From Dryocosmus kuriphilus (Eukaryota; Arthropoda; Insecta; Hymenoptera; Cynipidae): a stretch of 64,000 bases of DNA. The notes beneath the pieces were generated by a model. The model was not told where the DNA came from. It ran no database searches and worked only from the letters and a program-made list of their open reading frames with translations. A program made the position numbers and the translations under genes. Positions 44,541 through 56,464 of this stretch are shown piece after piece (the first letter of the stretch is position 1; each line of letters starts with the position of its first letter). Location: assembly GCA_038277395.1 (NCBI GenBank), contig CM076193.1, positions 68,230,677 to 68,294,676 on the forward strand, in the 5' to 3' direction.

Positions 44541-44789
44541 CTTGCTGGAATTTGAATGGTACCTGGGTGAGGTGTCTTATAACGGTGCTTCTAGGATACT
44601 GGGTGACCTCATAGAGTATATGGCCTTACTCTTTCATGCGGGGCTCTGCAATGTCGGGCGAAACATTTTTCCAACTGCCTGTGGGAACAACTGTGAAAAC
44701 ACGAAACCCATTTGTAAATGCGTTTCAAAACGATCGAACTCAAAGAGCCCCCGACAATAGTCGGTGGACGGTGCCGATCGCACAACAGT

Positions 44790-44791
<2 letters not shown>

Positions 44792-44821
<30 letters not shown>
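44792..44821. repeat. G30 homopolymer
   Basis: An uninterrupted run of 30 G in the 5' part of the plus-strand R4/NeSL-type LINE. It is the counterpart of the C-runs in Gypsy-A. Confidence 0.97.
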
Positions 44822-44822
<1 letters not shown>

Positions 44823-45279
44823 GTAATTTGAACGGAAATGAGATGACGGACGGACGAAGCAAGGGATGTTTTGAGTGGACTGTTCGACTTAGGGATGACC
44901 TGCTTGAGTGCGAAGATGCCAGTATTGTCTCCGCTCGCAGAGATTATATGTCGCGCTTGCACGCTTTGTAGTAACAGAAACACCCAAAGCTGTCGTACTT
45001 TTCGCAACAGTCGTTGCAAAACCGTGCCAACCACCTCTTGAAAAAGGGTTACGTATGTCTAGGGCTCCCCCCAACCGCTGCAAGAACAAGCCGTAGACGA
45101 AAGTAGGGGAGCAACCACCATCAGGCAGCACAATATTGACAAAATACGGGGTTTGGCTGACGCAAGGAGGAGAATACTGAAGACAAAGAGGTAGGTCAGG
45201 GAAAACCAACAGTTTCTCTCTGACCATTGCACCTCTACAGTGAACCTCATGTTTCTGTAAAAAATCCGCCCAATTCGGA

Positions 45280-48105
45280 GGACATGGAGATTTTTCGGAC
45301 CGAAATCTACGAGGAGCGACATTCTTTAATAGGGGACGTGGAGAACATTATCTGCTTCATAGTCCTGTGCGAGAAACTCATCAGATCTGAAGAGAAATTG
45401 CCACAAATTCCAGCCGAAGAGTTCAGAAAGACTTTAAGGGGCACGGAGAACTTTTTCGAACTAGAGGGCGATAACGTGTCTGAACACACTTTGCGAGATA
45501 TTTACAGATATCTCGAACGATAGGATTGTTCGAACAATCTGTCATGTGTGGCCCGTAAATACGCTAACTTCTACAATCGTAATTTGTGGATGGCCTGGAT
45601 CGATTAACGGCTAGCTTTCGATTTAACCTGTTATAGACTTATCATCCATCTGCTGAAAAGCTTGAAGGTACATACACTTATGAAGATGCATAGAGAGATT
45701 GAAATGCTTCTGGAAAACCAGATTTACCATCTAATCTGCGACATATCGTGTGGCAACTAATAATGTCACCTTCCACAGTGGAGCCTTCCAAGGCCATGCG
45801 CCCTTTTCACTTTGTATTAAGCTTCTGTCACTATCTCTCAAACTACGTAGTTTCCGCAGGTACCTCTGTGGCGAGCACCACAATCGCGAGCATAAGGTCA
45901 CTCATGTATTTTACACGGATGAATTTAAGATCTATGCTTCTGGGGAAGAGCACCTCAGGCATGGTCTGAGGATCATTGGAGGATACACACGAGAAATTAG
46001 CATGAACTTTGGATTGAACAAGTGTGCCAAGATTCATTTTAAGCGAGGAAGAATTGCTGGCATCCTCGAGGAACCTGAGCTCGTAAATGATAGCGTCATC
46101 AGGAACCTTGGCACTTAAGAGACCTACCTGTTCCTGGGAGTCCAGAAGAGCCGCATTCAGGCTATAGTATCAGTAAAGGAGGCTCTTCGAAGCAGACACA
46201 AGCATCTCCTATGACAGCTCTGGTCTTCAAATCTGTCGGCGGGGAACAAGGTGACTACAAGCAACATGCTTGCCGTCCCGGTTCTACTATATATATATGA
46301 CGTGGGCCGAAGAAAGGGGGCTTACTCTAAAAAGTGAGATTTTTCAGGGCGAGAGGTCGAAGGCGAACCGATTGATGCAGCTTTTAGGAGAGAGGGAAGA
46401 TACACGAAATCTTCTCTCTCCACTTACTAATACATTCTTACGCATATTATAGCGGCGCTGTTGCCGCGTTTTCCTTTCTTTCCTGTCGCCAATTTCAATT
46501 ATGTTTTAGAACATGAATCGTCAGAACTCAGCTAAATATTATTCAAAATATTTGAAATTTGGTATAAACACGCAGTATATCCTAGCAATGCCTACAAAAT
46601 CAATAAAGCAACTAAAGATGCCTATTCTTTAATAATAATTAATTGCAAATTCAGACCGATCGTTAAGCACGTTTCTTTAGTTTCGGCGAAGAAAAGTATC
46701 GAGGGACTTCAGAGTTGAAATAACTTTCAGTGAGACATTTGTTCCTTATTATTGAAGGAAGATTTTTGGAAATTTTTGATCGATTCAGTAAGAAGTGACG
46801 GAAAGATCCATTATGTAAGAAAACACACGACGCCCTTTACGATGGCACCGTGAGCTTCTCAACGTTCGCCTGTACTCTGGGCGGTACTCGCGTATAAAGG
46901 ATGCGACTTTTCTAAGAATTAATCTGAAGTTAAAAAGCGAAATTAAATTTCATGAATTACTCGTTGGCATCCTTTGCCTATCTTGGCTATAGAAAAACGA
47001 ACGAGAGACGAGGAAGAGATAGGTCGTAGATGCGGCTCACGGACGGGGTATGTATACATAAGACGCGGCGATGTAGTGGTGAGTGCTGGAAGGTGTTTTA
47101 CGGATCTCGAGTTTTTGAGAGAAAGACCGATTTCTTGGGTGCCTAAAAACTCAATATTAGCCACAATATATCTCGGAAAATTTTTCCGACGGTTCCATTA
47201 AAAAGAGCAACTCAAAAACTATCGAAAGGTGTAAAAACCTCGATTTCGATTTTTTTAAGTAAGACCCCTTTCTTCGATGCACGTCACATATACAAGTACG
47301 GCGTGGTGCCATGAAAGAAGAACGAGCTCACGGCCCTCAAAATTGCCACACGTAAGGTCATGCATATGCAGAAGAGCTTGCATATCAACTCGTTTGTTCC
47401 GCGCTTGTACATGCGACGCCATCTCGGCTGGCGCAGAATTTTGAATCTTCCGCGTCTGTATGATCGAATTATTCTAGATAGAGCTCACTTCGTCGCAAAT
47501 GGAATCCTCTCCTGGAAATGCAATTGTAAGGATTCATGAGGTGATTGTGAACAAAGTGTTCCCTTATAAAGCTTATGAGCAGATACTCGGTCTGAATCTG
47601 AACATCAGAAGCGAGGAAAGTGCATTACTACATTTATATCCCTCACTTTTAAAGGCCCGATTAATGAAAACAGAAGTTAATTACTTCCTCGAAAGATTCT
47701 CGAAAAAGAATCTCCGAATTTAAAACAGGCACATAGGGTCTTATATTTGCGTGTTCGGACGGTGTCATTTCCACCCTGACATACCGCCGACGCATTTGGA
47801 ACCAAGAAGTTCCCGATGATGGGTACCGAGAGTTTCATGCACAATTTGAAAACCTAGTACACATAAAATGTGGCTGTCCCACTCAAGCAATAACGACTTA
47901 TGTCCAATGACACAATGCGGCCTTAGAAGTGCCTGGCTACCATCCTTGTCGCTCATACGATGTTTGCCGCGATCTTGCGCTGCTGAAAGTTCTGGGGAGG
48001 CGGAGTCATTATCGAGAACGAGACGTGCCGAATTTATTGGAACTACCCGTTCTCGAGAATAGTCCCTGTTGCGCACTCGAGGTCTGACATCGTTCTTCAT
48101 CGTTT
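45280..48105 (+). pseudogene. R4/NeSL-type LINE RT and restriction-like endonuclease, broken
   Basis: MEIFRTEIYEERHSLIGDVE starts an open piece at 45283 ending EHTLRDIYRYLER. NLWMAWID and SLKVHTLMKM give the RT palm start (45580-45680). SGAFQGHAPFSLCIKLLSLS is the eroded GxxQG motif. VFYTDEFKIYASGEEHLRHG (about 45910) has YTDE in place of the catalytic Y-x-DD. FGLNKCAKIHFKRGRI follows. After the TIR insertion, LTALKIATRKVMHMQKSLHI and VPRLYM resume at 47330. A Cys/His block (GCPTQAITTY...HNAALEV) and CRIYWNYPF with a following SDIVL (about 48025-48100) match the C-terminal zinc region and restriction-like nuclease of R2/R4/NeSL elements. Intact members insert at preferred target sites. Many stops and shifts; inactive. 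Confidence 0.75.
46308..47276. mobile_element. Non-autonomous TIR element inside the LINE
   Basis: The left end CGAAGAAAGGGGGCTTACTC and the reverse complement of the right end CGAAGAAAGGGGTCTTACTT match over about 25 bases. LINE reading frame is present on both sides. The flanks TATATATGACGTGG and TATACAAGTACGGCGTGG are similar but not a clean target duplication. The 970-base interior has no recognisable ORF. Confidence 0.55.
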
Positions 48106-48110
48106 CTCTG

Positions 48111-48713
48111 CTAGATGAGAAAGTGTTATGTTACCTAATCTTGCTAATAAACTTCCAAGAAAGAAAGTTCGTTGGGTTTCGGAACAATGAAGTTTTTCGG
48201 ATTGGTTTCGTTGCAAGGTATGTAACGGAAATTTTTCAATGGAAAAGAGTGACTTTTCTTGGTTGAAAAAGCCTTATGTTTTTTTAAATCTTGCTAATGA
48301 ATTTTCCTAAGACTCTTTTATTTACTTTTTTGTGCATTAAGACATAGTTTGAGGGGTTGTATGGGAGGTGGCACACTCTTTATATATTATAAAAAGATCT
48401 CACCACCGGAGCCGCTATGTCAGAAATTGAGATGAGGTCCTCAGGAGCAGGCCTCCAGACCCTCCCGCAAGGGCCTTCAGAGCCACCCGTCAGGCCATAT
48501 AGAGTCTATCGCGAGTACCTGTACAGTCTCCTGCCAGGCCATTCAAAGTGTCCCGCAAGGGTCTCCAGAGCTTCCCTCTAGGGTTACCAGAGCCTTTCAG
48601 TAGAGCCTCAATCTCACTTCGCCGCAACCTTATGCCACTTTGCCTTAACCTTATACTATTTTTCCCCAACCTTATATAGTATGATAAAGCTAGCTCAAAA
48701 ATGACCTATACAC
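48111..48713. other. No gene; degenerate CCTCCAGA/GGCCTTCAGAG repeats
   Basis: Between 48430 and 48660 there are loosely repeated blocks of about 30 bases (CCTCCAGACCCTCCCGCAAG, GTCTCCAGAGC, TTACCAGAGCC) and then CTTATNCCACTTTGCC-like repeats. Nothing coding is seen. Confidence 0.5.
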
Positions 48714-48995
48714 AAGCATCCAAAAAAAGAGTTGCCTCCAGCGCCAAATTGTTCCATCTACTCCCAGTAGTACATAGTAGAAAGTTACAAGACGCCGAGT
48801 GTCGGGTTTGGGAGGGGAGGGGCTAGTAATACGGAAAATTTCGTTTTTTTGCATTTTTTGCCTATATCTTGAAGACTATCGGGTTTAGCGCAGAAGTCAT
48901 TCTATATGGAAATAATCCACTTTAAATTCTCAACAAGAAAGTATTATACATATTCTTTTGTGAAACGAACAGGTAACGGAGATATGGAGGGGGGA
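48714..48995 (+). repeat. Left terminal inverted repeat of the Academ-like element
   Basis: It starts near GCATCCAAAAAAAGAGTTGC and ends near GGAGATATGGAGGGG. Identity to the right end is roughly 80 percent by eye. Confidence 0.75.
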
Positions 48996-49706
48996 AAATA
49001 ACATATTTTCACAGTTTGGCAAAAAAAGCTACAAAACATGATGAAATCGTACTTTTGCATGCATATTGAAAACGTATACCCAATATGTCTCTCTCCGAGT
49101 CGTATTGTGGTCGGCTGCGAATAGTCTAAACGGTACTAGTGAGATTTTTGAAATCCTCGTTCGTTTTCAAAAGCGAAGCTCGAGTGACTCACGGACGGAA
49201 GGGCTGCTCGTCCTGGTCAACCATATGTCTTCCTCGGGACCCTCAGTTATTTTTGCCCCGCCCGTCCTACTACCCAAATCGTGTTCCGCTGGTCCTCGCA
49301 TAATCTAAGAACTACATGGTCTAGCCTTAAGCCCCATCAATTTCGGCCCAAGTCGAGTTGACCCTAGCCACTTCCAGCTTGGATCCAGGTTCGGCGATAT
49401 AAATATTGGGTCTCGGTACACACAGAGATCAGTGTGGTGTAATCATAATCTTGGCCCCCCATCCAGCAGTTATAAATTTCAAACTTTTAATCTTTCATTA
49501 CAAAAAAGGTATGTGAATTTTCAAGCAGTAATAGAAAATAAGCTGCAAATTTATTTCTGCCGACTTTATCTTGATAATTTAAGGGCTAGTTTTTTGGAAA
49601 AATTTCATTTCAAAATCTAAAGATGGAATTTGCCGAAAAAATTAATTTCATAGTTTTTTTTGTAAACTGTTATTAAACAAAATTTACAATGAGCCATTTT
49701 TTATTG
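48996..49706. other. Non-coding 5' part of the Academ-like element
   Basis: Nothing recognised; only short ORFs. The mariner insertion at 49709 separates it from the gene start. Confidence 0.5.
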
Positions 49707-49708
49707 TA

Positions 49709-51031
49709 CGAGGGCCTACCCAAAAGAAACCGAACTGATGTTGTGAGGAGCGGAGTTGTTGTAGTACCGGGTTTTTGCCGGTAGGTGCGTGTAGAGGCAC
49801 TTTTCACCAGTTAGTATGCCAACTGCTATCACTGTGTAAGGTTGCATTTGGTGTGTGCAATTTTTTTTGTGACTGCTGCTTTGCGCGCTCGTCGTTTTTT
49901 GTGATGGTTGATTTTCGTGATCAGCGTGCCAACGTGAGGTTTTGCTTCCTGCTCGGGAAAACGGGCACAGAAACTCTTCAAATGTTAAAAACGGCCTACA
50001 AGGATGATGCTATGGGAAAAACTCAAGTCTTCGAGTGGTTTTCTCGTTTTAAAAGTGGGGAAATGTCAATTGACGACCAACCTCGCTCTGGACGTCCTTC
50101 GACGGCCCGAACCGACGAAAATGTTGAAAAAATTCGTGAAATCATCCTGGAAGATCGACGAAGGACCATCGAAGAAGTTGTGGAGAAATCTGGCGTGAGT
50201 TGGAGTTCAGTACAGAGAATTCTAAGTGAAGATTTGGGGATGAGAAGGGTGGCTGCAAAATTTGTTCCTCGACTGCTGACTGCAGAGCAAAAACGAGGCC
50301 GCGTGCAAGCATGCTCTGCTTTGAAGGAGGAATTCCAAAACGATCCAAACTTTTTTTCCAAGGTCATAACAGGTGACGAATCGTGGTGTTATGGATACGA
50401 TCCTGAAACTAAGCAACAGTCAAGTCAATGGAAGACTCAAAATTCGCCTCGCCCTAAAAAAGCTCGCCAGGTGAGGTCAAACATTAAGACGATGCTCATT
50501 TGCTTTTTCGATGTGAGAGGAGTCGTCCATTCAGAATTTGTTCCACAGGGTCAGACAGTTAATCAGGCATTTTACCTGGAAGTCTTGAAAAGATTGCGCA
50601 ACAGTTTACGACGGAAAAGGCCTGATTTGTGGCAGTCGGGGGACTGGTTTTTCCACCACGACAACGCCCCTGCTCACACAGCTCTTTCTGTGCGCCGATT
50701 TTTGACCAAAAATAGCATGGCCACTGTTCCTCACCCACCCTATTCACCCGATTTAGCCCCCTGTGACTTTTTTGTATTCCCCCGAATGAAAAGGGACATG
50801 AAAGGAAAGCGTTTTGCGGACGTAGCTGAAGTGAAGGAAAAAACGACGGAGGCGCTGTCAAGCATCACAAAAGAGGAATTTAAAAAATGTTTCGAACAAT
50901 AGAATAAAAGATTAGATAAGTGTATTGTCTCCCATGGAGAGTACTTTGAAGGAGATTAAATGTTTTTTGTAGAAAAATCAAAATAATAACTTTGTACAAA
51001 AGTAGTTCGGTTTCTTTTGGGTAGGCCCTCG
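49709..51031 (+). mobile_element. Mariner transposon, copy 2
   Basis: Same termini as copy 1 (CGAGGGCCTACCCAAAAGAA). TA flanks at 49707-49708 and 51032-51033. It is 1,323 bases, five shorter than copy 1: two T fewer in the transposase run and one GAG codon fewer. It inserted into the Academ-like element. Confidence 0.95.
49904..50902 (+). pseudogene. Mariner transposase, copy 2, premature stop near the C-terminus
   Basis: MVDFRDQRANVRFCF starts at 49904; the frame is then open for 332 codons with no shift. DD34D motifs are intact (VITGDESWCYGYD, HHDNAPAHTA, YSPDLAPCDFFVF). A TGG-to-TAG change at about 50900 truncates the last 18-19 residues, which copy 1 keeps. In mariner transposases the C-terminal tail is short and variable, so loss of it may be only partly damaging; this is inference. 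An upstream in-frame ATG at 49775 is unlikely to be the true start because the added residues are not conserved mariner sequence. Confidence 0.93.
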
Positions 51032-51033
51032 TA

Positions 51034-51639
51034 TGCTTAACATAAGATATTTATCCTTGATCTGTCCACAAATTATTATTTAAAAAAAAATTAATTTTGA
51101 TGATTTAATAAATATATAATTTATTGGAGAAATTTAAATTAATATTTTAAGCTTTTTGTTGGAATAGTAATTGTAAATTTACAATTAGGTATTTTTTAAG
51201 ATTTGTTTAACTAACAATATTTATCCTTGATATGTAAATAAATATTCTACGCACAATATTGGGATTAGGGGATAATGGTACATGAGATTATTCTAAAAAT
51301 AAATTTATTGATTTTTAAATTTCACAATTGATTAATATTTTACTTTAAATCTTCATGATGTTTGCAAAATTTATCATTTTAAAATTGAATCTGCGCTCTC
51401 ACGTGAACAACATGGCAGCCGCAGGGGTCAGGGCTTCCTATTAGTTCACTTATTTTATTTTAGCGTGGCTAGACCGTGTATTCTTAGATCATGGTTCCTC
51501 AGTCACGTCATAGCATTAGATGAAGTAGGGTCTTATTTGTGAGTGTGAGTTTCAATTCTTGGTTCTTCAGGTAGTCATTGTGGTTGAAAGGTTTGAAACT
51601 ATTATTAACTATGTGATGTTCACAGTGTGTATGTAAAGG
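51034..51639. other. AT-rich leader of the Academ-like gene
   Basis: There is no coding content until the ATG at 51640. From about 51410 the base composition rises toward that of the gene, consistent with a transcribed 5' region. Confidence 0.4.
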
Positions 51640-54600
51640 ATGGCGGAGTATGCTTTGAAACCTTACAGAGACAAAGGAGCTTCTTTAATGCAACTGGGCA
51701 GAAAAGCAGTCGACAAAATCATTAAGTGCAGTGAAATTTGGAAGGATGGAGTGAAGGAAAAGTTTATGGTTGATGCCTCGCTCCAAGTGCATAGTAAGTG
51801 TCGAAAATCATATATATTACATCCAAAACTGCCTGAACAGGAAGCAGGCCCCTCAGCAAAGATATCACGCCTAACGTTTGACTTTAACACCTTATGTTTT
51901 CTGTGTGGTCGCATGTGTGTAGATATATTTAAGTACAGGAACCTAGTTCAAGAGAATTGAGATTTAGTGACAAAAATTGATGTTGTTGATACAATTCGAG
52001 CTGCAGCAGACAACAGAAGTAACAGCTGGGGAAATGAGGTGCATTTGAGGCTGTTTCAGATCATAAATCTCGTCAGTTCTGATGGGAGATACCACTGTTA
52101 CTGCTATCAGAGATTCCTGAAACCAGGTTCGTCAAAACCCGAAAAAGCAGCAGCATTAGCCAAAGGTGGATCAACCTCTGATGCTGACAGAGAGGGGGTT
52201 TTCAAAAGCTGTGTGATTACCTGGAGGAGAATGATGAATACCAGTACACTTTTGATGAATTGTAAACTAAATTCGTTGAACTGAATCCTAACATTGAGCC
52301 ATACAGTTCCATTAATGTCAAGAGAAAACTGATCCAGAGTTGTGGCAGTAGTTTGCATTTCGCAGAATTATCAGGAAAAAGGAATGTGCTTACTTTTACT
52401 GGAACAGATTCTAGTATTTCATCAGACAACTGGTATAAAAATCGGAATAAGGAGAATGAAGCAAAGAAAGAAGTTAGAGTAATGAAAACTGCAGCTGGTA
52501 TCATTCGCCGCGAGATTAAGTCACGAATTTACAACATTTCGCAGTCTCTAAATGTCGAAGAAATTTCCAATGGAGGAGCTGAACTGGTTCCTGAAATGCT
52601 AGCGTTACTGATCTCTGAAATCATCAAGCCAACTTCTTAAAAGCAAACACCTGAGAAAATTGCAGAAGAACAGAAAATCACTGACAGAAAAACTACTACC
52701 ATCTGTCAGAACATAATAAGTGCTGTTTGCCGAAGATCATTTTTGTCCCCAGTTCAACTTGGGATGGATGTTTGTTTGCACCGGAAGCCTGGTTCAAGGA
52801 CCTTGATTGATGTGCTGAGCAATGTGGATGTTTGTGTACCTTAGAGCGTAGTTCTGAAATATGAAAGATGATTCACGATCCAAAATAGCATAAGAATTGA
52901 AGTTGGATATGTGCAATTTGCGTTTGATAATGCGGTCTACAACGTCACACTTTGGATGGGCATAATACATTTTATGTCATGGGTGGAATCTCTTGCGTAA
53001 CACCCAAAACTACTCTTCAGGTTGAGAAAAATGTTCCTCGGATGAATATTGCTGCTAGTGCTGTGGAATATCGCGACCAGTTTGATGTGGTACCTTACAG
53101 AGACCCTGCTACATCTGGCTATTTTCAAATAGTTGTTTCAGACATGGCTTCATTGCAATTAACGCCAGCTTCTTCAGAACAAGCTCGAACATTGAATTCT
53201 TTTTTGGTTGAGTGGTGCCTGGTTGGAGAACCCACCCAAATATACCATATACAATGCTCTTGTTCAAGCTGCTGAGAGAGGGGCCAGAAATCAACAAAGC
53301 ATTACAATGGTCACAATCGATCAGCCTTTGTATGATAAAGCCCGTGAAATGGTAGCTGCTGCATCTGATGACAGCCCGTTGAAGTCACTCTTTATTCGAC
53401 TTGGAGGTTTTCATCTGCGAATGTCATTCTTGTCAGCAATTGGTTTCATTATGGCAGGAAGTGGCGTGGAAGATTTACTCGGTACAGTCTATGCTAAAAA
53501 CAGCGTTCCACAACTGATGAGTGGAAAAGCCTATGCCAGAATCATTCGCGCTCTCTACCTAGTTGAAGAGGCACTCATTACTGTTGTATTACAGACGCCT
53601 AATGGTTGTACTGGTCTTGACAAAGACGAGCTGAAGGATATCTATTCTGCTCTCGCAAATGATACTGCATTGCCTGATGATATTGCTGAGTCCTCAACAG
53701 TGAAAAGCTTCGTGGAAAGTTTTAAGAGGGAACTGCAACGCTTGAAAGCTTTAGAACGGACGCGAAAGCTCTGGGTTCAGTTCATAGAAATGGTTGAACT
53801 TGTTCGAACCTTTGTGAGAGCAGAGAGCATTGGAGAATTCTACCTTCACCTTTATTGTGTGCACCGAGTGCTCCCAATCTTCCATGCAGCGGGCCACGTT
53901 AACTAGGTAAAATCTTCACACGTCTACCTTGAAGACTCAGTAAAACTTCTCACTACGCTGAATCCTGCAGATCACGATCTGTTCATTACGCGTGCATATT
54001 TTACGATTTAACGCAGTGAGAAGTTTTGGTCGGGAGTATGGAGTGACTGGAGGAAGAGAGATCACAGCGACAACAACTGCAACTTCCATTAGCTCCATTC
54101 AAACCTGTTCTCGGGTAGTTTAAGCAATAGAACAATTCGCGGGCGTAAGCGGCGTTTCTTCAGAGCAGCACTTGGAACTACGAGAGTCAAATCAGAAACG
54201 AAATTCCAAAGACTTGCTAACATTCATTTCGCGGCTAGAGGAACACAGCTCCTTTTAAAACCTCCCGAACTGCCTTCCTTGTCAACAGGGGTTGTAGCTG
54301 ATGAAAACGTGAATTGCGGCGAAGCATTCAAAGTCCGAGAAACAGCAATGCGAGAGATAGAGGAATACAAATTCAGTGACATACCCTTGAAGAGAAAGTT
54401 AGCAGTGAAGTCACTAGCCACCATCACCAAGTCCGTACCAATTTACAAAGGCACTATTTGTGTAAACCCCAACACACTTTACACCAAATGGTATGCACAG
54501 TAAAGAGTGATGAACAGTTGATAGAAATCTTTCATTATGAATTATGTACATATGCTCCTTCACATTTTGATGAATCTAGATTAATGAGGAAGGGAAGCAA

Positions 54601-55870
54601 ATCCAAAATGGTGACGGCTTTGGTGCCTGAAGGAAGTGAACCATCTTACATCTGAGATCCAGCGAACATGTCATACGTCATTGATGGAAGGCACCTCCTT
54701 CATCGTGTGGTCTGGCAACGCCCAGCTACCTACAAGCAGATTTGCCAGCAACACACTGGGTAAGTTATTACTCACTACGGGTAAGCCACTGTCGTTTTTG
54801 ATAGTTTTGAGAAAGAGAACACGAAAGATTAAGAACACTTGCGCAGATCACAAAGTAAAACTCAGCTTGAAGTGAAAGTAGAAAATGCTATTAATGTTAC
54901 TCTCAGCCAAACTGAATTTCTCGCAAATGTCAAAAACAAAATGGAACTGATTTCTCTCCTTACATTGCACATGCAAGGAGCTGGTTGCACGGTACATCAA
55001 GCAGAGTGTGATGCTGACCTGCCTATAGTTCTAACAGCGATTGAAAAAGCAGAGAAAGGAGCCGGAGCTACCGTGATCGGCGATGACACTGACTTAGTAG
55101 TCCTGTTGTTTATTCACGCACCTACCCAGAACAGTTTGAAAATGGTAGTCCCCAAGAAGGGAAATATGAAAGAAAAAGTGTACTTGATTCGTAACATCCA
55201 GCTAAGCCATGGGGATATGAAAGGTGTTCTGGTGGCAGTTTTCGCATTCACGGGATGTGACACTGTTTCGGCCATATACAAACAGGGCAAAATAACACCT
55301 TTCAAAAAGGTACAGGCCAACAAGACTCTTCAATCAGCTTTTCGCATTCAACGACCCAACAGCAGACCCACAAGATGTGGCTGATGCTGGAAAGCATTTT
55401 ATTCTGCCAATGTTTGGAGGAAAACACCCTGAAAATCTGGACATAGCTCGGTACCAATCATACCTCAAGGTGATTGCCACGCAGCTTGTGTACGCCGTGA
55501 TCAAGTTGGCGACACTTCCCCCCTCTCCAGAGTCTGCAAACAACACTCTTTCCGCGCATACCGCCAAGTGCAGCAGCGGCTGAACAATCCCAAAGATCCG
55601 ATGGAGTGGGGCTAGAAAAGGATTGGTAATCATTTGTGTCCAGTTACCTCCTTGCAACCAACTGCACCAAGGGACCTGCTCTCCCTCATAATCTGCAAGT
55701 GAAAGGACGAATGGGTGTGGAAGTGCGAGTGTAAGAGTAGTGGGCTCCACTGTTCCGATATGTGCCGCAATTGTTTAGGAACTGGCTGCATCAACAGGGA
55801 ACCTCTTCTCTTTGAAGACGACATTGACGAAGATGACTTAGTAGATGAAGGACTGTTGGCTGAAGATTGA
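51640..55870 (+). pseudogene. Academ-like transposase with XPG-like nuclease region, multiply frameshifted
   Basis: ATG 51640 (MAEYALKPYRDKGASLMQLG). The N-terminal Cys/His region has VHSKCRKSY, LCFLCGRMC and, after a stop at 51960, GRYHCYCYQRFL (to about 52120). The middle part carries LHFAELSGKRNVLTF, then DGHNTFYVMGGISCVTP near 52955. VTIDQPLYDKA (53313) and RLGGFHLRMSFLSAIGFIMA (53397) follow; these are likely DDE-core strands. A later part has LKRKLAVKSLATITKS. At 54858-55384 is VHQAECDADLPIVLTAIEKA and GATVIGDDTDLVVLL with FAFTGCDTVSAIYKQGK, an XPG/PIN-like nuclease arrangement. The end (about 55690-55870) is CECKSSGLHCSDMCRNCLGT, then an acidic tail. About 1,400 residues if continuous; roughly ten stops or shifts. 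Family naming is from memory of multicopy metazoan proteins and is less certain than the domain pattern. Confidence 0.6.
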
Positions 55871-56194
55871 GATATTTGTGCCAGTTTACTTGTGTTGGTA
55901 ATTTCTCTTTGTACCCTTTCATTTAAACATAGAATCGCAGGTTTCATGTAAATTTTGTTGTTATTTATTTTTTTTTTTTCATGACTTTCCCATTTGTGAA
56001 CTCCTCTTTTGAACAAGATAATAACAACCTGTTAGGGGTAATCTGAAAGAATGTAAAGATGAGAAACTATGGTAAATTATGAAGAAAATTTTACAGACCT
56101 ACGAGGTGATCAGGCAGAATACTATTTTGTGAGAAAGGATGACTCTAGGTTTCATACCATGAATATTGAAAAACGGCATTTCTTACACCCACCA

Positions 56195-56464
56195 TATCTC
56201 CGTAACCGTTTATTTTACAAAAAATAGTTATATGATATTTTTTTGTTTAGAATTTAATGTTGATTATTTTCGTACAGAACGACTTCTGCGCTGAATCCGA
56301 TATTTTTCAATATATAGGCAAAAAAATGCGAAAAAACGAAGTTTTCCGTATTTACAGCCCCTCCCCTCCCAAACTCGATGCTCGGCGTCTTGTGACTTTC
56401 TACTATGTACTACGTGGAGTAGATGGAACGATTTGGCACTGGAAGTAACTTTCTCTATGGATGT
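56195..56464 (-). repeat. Right terminal inverted repeat of the Academ-like element
   Basis: Reverse complement partner of 48714-48995. It begins near CCACCATATCTCCGTAACCG and ends near CTTTCTCTATGGATGTTTAGG. Confidence 0.75.

Larger units (their letters stand above)
44541..48110 (+). mobile_element. R4/NeSL-type LINE, decayed, plus orientation
   Basis: The 5' segment 44570-44660 (CATAGAGTATATGGCCTTAC and CATGCGGGGCTCTG) is shared with the 5' region of the minus-strand copy at 62690-62790. RT and C-terminal restriction-like endonuclease remnants follow. A TIR element (46308-47276) interrupts RT. A G30 run lies at 44792-44821. Confidence 0.75.
48714..56464 (+). mobile_element. Probable Academ-type DNA transposon with long inverted termini, interrupted by mariner copy 2
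   Basis: About 270 bases at 48714-48995 are matched in reverse complement at 56195-56464 (shared blocks GTTCCATCTACTCC, GTACATAGTAGAAAGT, CAAGACGCCGAG, GGGAGGGGAGGGGCT, CAGCGCAGAAGTC). Between them lies one broken gene for a protein with a Cys/His-rich start, a DDE-like middle, an XPG-like nuclease region and a Cys-rich end. Academ elements (the AcademX group) encode a transposase with a Cys-rich finger and an XPG nuclease, hence the assignment. Length without the mariner is about 6.4 kb. I could not fix the exact ends or a target duplication. Confidence 0.6.
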
